Made by a program: the position numbers and the translations under genes. Source: Verrucomicrobiota bacterium (GTDB taxonomy: Bacteria > Verrucomicrobiota > Verrucomicrobiia > Opitutales > Seribacteraceae). From it: a stretch of 9,855 nt of DNA. Below, piece by piece: positions 6,529 to 9,855 of this stretch. The notes below the pieces were generated by a model. The model was given only the letters and a program-made list of their open reading frames with translations, did no database searches and was not told the DNA's origin. How positions within the stretch are numbered: position 1 is the stretch's first letter; each line of letters begins with the position of its first letter. The stretch spans positions 1 through 9,855 of the forward strand of contig JACNJI010000140.1 of the NCBI GenBank assembly GCA_014382645.1. The letters run 5' to 3'.

Positions 6529-7644
6529 ATGGTGATTGCCCAACGCCCAAGTCCACGCCTTTTACTTTTAGCGATCACCGCTTTCCTGTTCGGCTGCGGT
6601 GGCGATACGGGCGAAGAGGAAACCCCACCGGTAGACCCGGAATCGCCCGCGGTCAAAGAGCCGGCGACGCCCCCGAAACCCGTGGTGCCCGCGGCACCCC
6701 CAATCGTATACGTCGAGGAACTGGACCAATTCCAAGAGTATTTCAAGGAGCAGCACGACACGAGTGTCAGCCACACGCGAAAGAAGAACTATTGTAGTTT
6801 CACGGCGGGAAAGGCGGGCATGCCCATACGGATAGCGCTGTACGGCAAACCCCATGTCGCTACCTCGGACTTCTATGGATCCTCCATGAGCGGGGTGTTG
6901 CGTGAGGGCAATCCGGAGCGTGGTCTTAAGATAGCGAAGTGGAGCTTGTCCCGCGACGACGTAGTCTCCGAATTGGCGACACAGGGCTTGAGCGAGGTTG
7001 ATTACGGCTGGATAGACGTAAAGTTTCAAGAACCGACAGCTCCACTTGAAATCGGGAAGAAGTATTTCGTGGTTTGCGAGCGGATTGCAGACGGGAAGCA
7101 TTTTTTCGGTGCGTTTTCCTTCGGTGAGGGCAACCCCTATGCGGGTGGCAGGCACTGGCTGCATCCCGAGCATGACTTGGTGTTTCGCAGTTATGTGGGG
7201 AATGAAGAAAAACCAGTGCTCGAAGCACCAGAGACCAACGCCACGGAACCACCCGATCCGAAAGGGATTCCGATTACGCCATCGGTTCCTTCCCCGCAAT
7301 ATTCCGAGGACAAAAAGAATGTCGTCCCCCCTTTGGCTCCCGTTTCAACGCCACCTAGTCCAGTTGCTCCTGCTCCTGCTTCACCGGTCGCACCCCCGAC
7401 TCCCGCACCACCTGTCGTGCCGCCGGGGCCACCTCAACCCAGACTGCGAAGTGTCATTCCGCTGGAGAAAGGGCCACTGGAAGAGATAGTTTTTCCTCGT
7501 AAATCGGGCGGGCTTGAAGGAACGAGGTCTTTGCCCTTGCCCTTGCCGCCTCCTCTGCCAAAGGCAAACGAAGCCACCGCGAACGGGGATCTCAACAAGA
7601 CTAAGCGGCGCGGGTTATTGCCCGGCCTGTTTCCGCGCAAATAA
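6529..7644 (+). CDS. Proline-rich lipoprotein with beta-sandwich-like core
   Basis: A 371-residue predicted lipoprotein. Residues 1-23 are a type II signal: basic start, hydrophobic LLLLAITAFLF, lipobox LFGC with C23 as the lipidated Cys; Gly-Gly follows, so Lol-dependent passage to the outer membrane is plausible. Residues 26-60 are an acidic then Pro-rich tether. The core (about 62-225) ends with a pattern I associate with beta-sandwich modules of secreted proteins: PLEIGKKYFVVCERI, then NPYAGGRHW, then DLVFRSYVG. Residues 225-345 are a second, longer Pro/Val/Ala-rich linker with repeated PVAPP-type units, and the tail is basic (KTKRRG...FPRK). Pro-rich linkers plus a basic tail would suit spanning or binding peptidoglycan, but that is inference. 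No family name can be given. The start ATG has no Shine-Dalgarno. A 243-codon minus frame within it is antisense. Confidence 0.8.
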   Translation: MVIAQRPSPRLLLLAITAFLFGCGGDTGEEETPPVDPESPAVKEPATPPKPVVPAAPPIVYVEELDQFQEYFKEQHDTSVSHTRKKNYCSFTAGKAGMPIRIALYGKPHVATSDFYGSSMSGVLREGNPERGLKIAKWSLSRDDVVSELATQGLSEVDYGWIDVKFQEPTAPLEIGKKYFVVCERIADGKHFFGAFSFGEGNPYAGGRHWLHPEHDLVFRSYVGNEEKPVLEAPETNATEPPDPKGIPITPSVPSPQYSEDKKNVVPPLAPVSTPPSPVAPAPASPVAPPTPAPPVVPPGPPQPRLRSVIPLEKGPLEEIVFPRKSGGLEGTRSLPLPLPPPLPKANEATANGDLNKTKRRGLLPGLFPRK

Positions 7645-7732
7645 GTTCGTTTGGCTTAGTGGACTCCGAAAGGGTTTATCCAAAGGCATCCGGCTCTATC
7701 TGGTGAGGAAACGAGCCAATCCTATTCTCTAA

Positions 7733-8417
7733 TTAGTCTCCTTTTTTCTCGAAGTCTCGGCGGACTTTTGGGCGAACCGGACGCTCGGCCTGAATATCAA
7801 TTACTTCATGATCATGCGGTATGGCGATGACTTCCTCGAAATCCTGATTTACTCGTCCCAGCATAAAAAAGCGCATTGCAGAGGCCATCCCCATTGTCAT
7901 TCGACCCGTTAAGCCTGCCGAGAGGAGGATTGCTCTTGTGGGAATGGGCAGAGTTGGAGACCGTGAGTACGCCTCCCCTCGAGTTCGTTGTCACGCTGCC
8001 CTCGCTCCGGACATTGATAGGCAGGATGAGATTCAATACGGAGGTGGCGATTGCCAGCCTCGTTCGGGCCTAGGGCGGTTTTGATGACGTTTTCAAAAGT
8101 TTCCCTGAGAAGACTAAATACAGCGGGAGAGAAATAGGAGTTCGCCGCGCCTTCTGTTGGAAGCCCTTGCATGGTTTTTCGAAAATCGGGATCGTCGCGC
8201 AAGTTCGGTTTCGGGATAAAGAGTTTTTCCACGAAGTTCTTTCTCGTGGCCAAGACAAGCTTTCCGCTAGGTCGATGATGGAGTAGACGGGTTAGTAGAC
8301 GGCAAATCCTTGGGCAGCTTCTCCTCCAACTGCAAGCCCACCTTTGCCTCGGACTGGCAATCCAGAACCCACATATTCGTCCATCTCACCTTGTGTCTTT
8401 TGATGCTGATTTCCATG
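7733..8417 (-). pseudogene. Decayed DUF3352-like gene, several frameshifts
   Basis: Reading leftwards on the minus strand, protein-like segments occur in succession but in different frames. First KLPKDLPS (about 8300-8325, tentative), then YSIID (near 8280), then GKLVLATRKNFVEKL with PNLRDDPDFRKTMQGLPTEG and NSYFSPAVFSLL (about 8265-8075), then GGVLTVSNSAHSHK (about 7990-7930), and finally AILLSAGLTGRMTMGMASAM through to FEKKGD and a TAA at 7733-7735. Joined, these read like the C-terminal part of a DUF3352-type protein: a 'GKLVLA..' strand, a 'DP.FR..L..LP..G....Y.SP' segment, 'GVLTVSNS', and a hydrophobic segment. At least three frame changes are needed, so no single product is made. The 5' part of the gene is missing; the 12-bp tandem repeat marks the limit of recognisable sequence. 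Either a true pseudogene or poor-quality sequence. Confidence 0.65.
8282..8302. repeat. Short direct repeat, 9 bp with 12-bp period
   Basis: AGTAGACGG occurs at 8282-8290 and 8294-8302, separated by GTT. It sits in the decayed gene exactly where the reading becomes garbled (between the KLPKDLPS and YSIID segments), so it may be a local 12-bp duplication produced during decay. The period equals that of the larger repeat at 8418-8465. Confidence 0.55.
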
Positions 8418-8465
8418 TATTGTTGGCAGTATTGTTGGCAGTATTGTTGGCAGTATTGTTGGCAG
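8418..8465. repeat. Perfect 4 x 12-bp tandem repeat
   Basis: Four identical copies of TATTGTTGGCAG run head to tail without a mismatch. The unit is a multiple of three, so every frame through it stays open and yields four-residue peptide repeats (CWQY on plus; CQQY or LPTI on minus). It lies between the remnants of the decayed gene and the tRNA terminator, and I see no real protein containing it. Perfect identity points to recent slippage-type expansion. Copy number is likely to vary between strains. Confidence 0.95.
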
Positions 8466-8522
8466 GACAACCTCCTGAAAGTTGACATGATTTGAGATGA
8501 AATGACAATTTACTAATGCAAC

Positions 8523-8554
8523 AAAAAAGCACATCCCATTGCTGAGATGTGCTT
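8523..8554 (-). terminator. Intrinsic terminator of the tRNA gene
   Basis: On the minus strand AAGCACATC (8554-8546) pairs perfectly with GATGTGCTT (8535-8527) around a 10-nt loop and runs into a T tract (8528-8523). It lies about 30 bp after the 3' end of the tRNA, in the correct orientation to end that transcript. Confidence 0.85.
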
Positions 8555-8582
8555 ATTTACTGGGGAAACCGCTAATTCAATA

Positions 8583-8659
8583 TGGTACCAAGGGTGGGAC
8601 TCGAACCCACGACCCACGGATTATGATTCCGTTGCTCTAACCAACTGAGCTACCCTGGC
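8583..8659 (-). tRNA. tRNA-Met (anticodon CAU), probably elongator
   Basis: A complete 77-nt cloverleaf read on the minus strand: acceptor GCCAGGG pairing with CCTTGGT (with G-U pairs at positions 1-72 and 5-68), D arm GCTC/GAGC with loop AGTTGGTTA, anticodon stem ACGGA/TCCGT with loop ATCATAA (anticodon CAT), variable loop GGGTC, T arm GTGGG/CCCAC with loop TTCGAGT, discriminator A, and an encoded CCA. The D loop and variable loop resemble elongator tRNA-Met. A CAU anticodon is also used by initiator tRNA and by the tRNA-Ile that receives lysidine; the acceptor and anticodon stem lack the three G-C pairs typical of the initiator. It has its own promoter and terminator and appears monocistronic. 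Confidence 0.95.
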
Positions 8660-8676
8660 ACAAAGTAAAAGAAGAC

Positions 8677-8705
8677 ATGGTAAGAAGACGAAGAAAGAGA
8701 GTCAA
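8677..8705 (-). promoter_or_regulatory. Sigma-70-type promoter of tRNA-Met
   Basis: On the minus strand TTGACT (8705-8700) is followed after exactly 17 bp by TACCAT (8682-8677). The -35 matches the consensus at 5 of 6 positions and the -10 at 4 of 6. Transcription would start around 8670, about 10 nt before the mature tRNA 5' end at 8659. Confidence 0.7.
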
Positions 8706-8723
8706 GTTTCAAGCCTTTGGAGA

Positions 8724-8749
8724 AAAGGGCAAATGGGGGTTTGCCCTTT
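8724..8749. other. Perfect 10-bp inverted repeat between divergent promoters
   Basis: AAAGGGCAAA (8724-8733) and TTTGCCCTTT (8740-8749) are perfect inverted arms around TGGGGG. The element lies between the tRNA promoter (minus) and the activator gene (plus). As RNA it would form a strong hairpin; on the minus strand it is followed by a short T-rich stretch, so a weak terminator of leftward transcription is possible. As DNA it could equally be an operator. No T tract follows on the plus strand. Confidence 0.6.
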
Positions 8750-8794
8750 ACGAGCATCCCGTTAGTTAACTATTTCGCAGTAAGTAGCTTTGAA

Positions 8795-8800
8795 TATAAT
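8795..8800 (+). promoter_or_regulatory. Candidate -10 element just upstream of the NtrC-type gene
   Basis: A perfect TATAAT lies 12 nt before the GTG start at 8813. No good -35 exists at 16-18 bp spacing (ATTTCG at 17). If this -10 is used, transcription begins about 5-8 nt before the start codon, giving a nearly leaderless mRNA. That agrees with the lack of a Shine-Dalgarno sequence. Confidence 0.45.
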
Positions 8801-8812
8801 TCCATTTCTCAT

Positions 8813-9855
8813 GTGAATCAAGAAGATCCCACAGTTCTAGTAATCGACGATGACGCCGAAATTCGGTACTCGATTGATCGAGTCCTTACTAAATTGGGGG
8901 TAAGGGTCACGGCCGCAGACAGTGGAGAAACAGGTATCGAGAAAGCCCAAACCGTAAATCCCGACATAATCTTTCTGGATAACCGTATGGGAGGGATTTC
9001 GGGCATCGAGACCCTGCAGCACCTTCGGACGGCGGCTCCGCAGTCTATGGTGATCCTGATGACTGCCTACGGCACCTCGCAAACGGCAATCGAAGCGATG
9101 AAGCATGGTGCATTCGACTATGTATTGAAGCCGTTCGACCTCAAGAAATTGGAGTCGCTCGTGGCCAAAGCCTTGCAGGCGAGCCGCGACATTCGCGCAT
9201 CAGGTGAGAAAAACGATAATCTGCTGAACTCTGCCGATTATTCCGAAGGCATTGTCGGGAGCGGTGATGCCATGCAGAATGTTCTCAAAACGGTAGGTCA
9301 AGTTGCTGCCAGCGAAGCAACGGTCATGGTAACCGGTGAAAGCGGCACGGGCAAGGAATTGATTGCCCGTTGCGTACATCGTCACAGTCACCGCGCCAAA
9401 GGTCCGTTCGTTGCCGTAAATTGTGCCGCCATCCCTGAAAACCTCATCGAGAGTGAATTGTTTGGTCACGAAAAAGGTGCTTTTACCGGAGCGACGAACT
9501 CAAAGGCCGGTCAATTCGAGTTGTCCAGCGGCGGTACTCTTTTTCTTGATGAGATAGGCGACATGACCCTCCCTACCCAAACCAAGATTCTACGGGCTAT
9601 CCAAGAAGGAGAAATTCAGCGAGTGGGAGGTACGAAGGTAAAGAAAGTCGACGTTCGCTTTCTCGCAGCGACTAATAAGAATTTGGTTTCAATGGTGAAA
9701 ACCAAGGAGTTCAGGGAGGACTTGTACTACAGACTGAACGTAGTCACCATTGAGATGCCTCCCCTCCGGCAGCGGATGGAAGACCTTCCCGAACTGGTCG
9801 ACTTCATCATGCATCGGCTGAATAAAGAAAAGAAGACGGGGGTAAAGGAAATATC
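8813..9855 (+). CDS. NtrC-family sigma-54-dependent response regulator (partial)
   Basis: A two-component activator that, once phosphorylated by a histidine kinase, uses ATP to open sigma-54 promoter complexes. The first 347 residues are present; the right edge cuts the gene before the expected Fis-type HTH. The receiver domain (about 7-122) has the acidic pocket VIDDD (10-14), phosphoacceptor D56, T84 and K106; the usual Pro after D56-x-x-M is Gly (DNRMGG). The AAA+ domain from about 147 has Walker A GESGTGKE (175-182), the sigma-54-contacting GAFTGA loop (222-227), Walker B with D246-E247, and later [12 protein letters not shown] and PPLRQR. The start is a GTG: the overlapping ATG at 8811 is followed at once by TGA, and in-frame upstream codons do not look like a receiver N-terminus. 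It may be NtrC itself, but with no kinase or target in view the process it controls is unknown. Confidence 0.93.
   Translation, partial: MNQEDPTVLVIDDDAEIRYSIDRVLTKLGVRVTAADSGETGIEKAQTVNPDIIFLDNRMGGISGIETLQHLRTAAPQSMVILMTAYGTSQTAIEAMKHGAFDYVLKPFDLKKLESLVAKALQASRDIRASGEKNDNLLNSADYSEGIVGSGDAMQNVLKTVGQVAASEATVMVTGESGTGKELIARCVHRHSHRAKGPFVAVNCAAIPENLIESELFGHEKGAFTGATNSKAGQFELSSGGTLFLDEIGDMTLPTQTKILRAIQEGEIQRVGGTKVKKVDVRFLAATNKNLVSMVKTKEFREDLYYRLNVVTIEMPPLRQRMEDLPELVDFIMHRLNKEKKTGVKEI

Noticed and set aside
6568..7299. Minus-strand 243-codon frame as a gene
   Set aside because: It is antisense to the lipoprotein, whose signal peptide, lipobox and domain texture are convincing.
8418..8465. CRISPR-like array
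   Set aside because: The 12-bp units are directly adjacent with no spacers and no cas genes nearby.
8583..8659. tRNA gene as an integration site
   Set aside because: I found no integrase gene or repeated tRNA 3' fragment in the window.

Overview
The window looks like chromosomal DNA from a Verrucomicrobiota bacterium, most likely of the Opitutae group. This is an inference from the texture of the sigma-54, TsaB-like and alanine racemase proteins and from a GC content that I judge by eye to be in the mid-50s; no search was run. None of the recognisable gene starts has a strong Shine-Dalgarno sequence.

Layout, left to right. Positions 1-480 hold an Arg-rich reading frame on the minus strand that runs off the left edge. 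It sits in sequence with short hairpins and several competing open frames, and its coding status is doubtful. From 669 to 1343 (minus) lies a complete YdcF/ElyC-type (DUF218) membrane protein. Just upstream of it is the C-terminal half of a RidA-family gene (about 1372-1590, minus). The RidA fragment ends abruptly where the plus-strand sigma-54 gene rpoN begins. rpoN has its core-binding region, HTH and RpoN box but lacks the usual N-terminal region I. Two genes have thus lost their 5' ends at one shared head-to-head junction, which is the most notable structure in the window. It is either a real inversion breakpoint or a chimeric assembly join.

Positions 2909-4702 (plus) carry a divergent TsaB-like protein (tRNA t6A synthesis) followed 6 bp later by a complete alanine racemase (D-Ala for peptidoglycan). 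Together with rpoN they probably form one transcription unit.

Positions 4722-7644 are an uncharacterised group: an acidic soluble protein (minus), a membrane-anchored protein of unknown function (minus), and a divergently transcribed proline-rich lipoprotein (plus).

Positions 7733 to about 8417 (minus) hold a decayed gene whose recognisable pieces lie in different frames; it resembles DUF3352-type proteins. It is flanked by a perfect 4 x 12-bp tandem repeat. A tRNA-Met(CAU) gene on the minus strand follows, with a good promoter and an intrinsic terminator. A plus-strand NtrC-type sigma-54 activator starts at 8813 and is cut by the right edge. rpoN and this activator belong to the same regulatory pathway, so the loss of sigma-54 region I, the part that responds to such activators, would matter if the junction is real.
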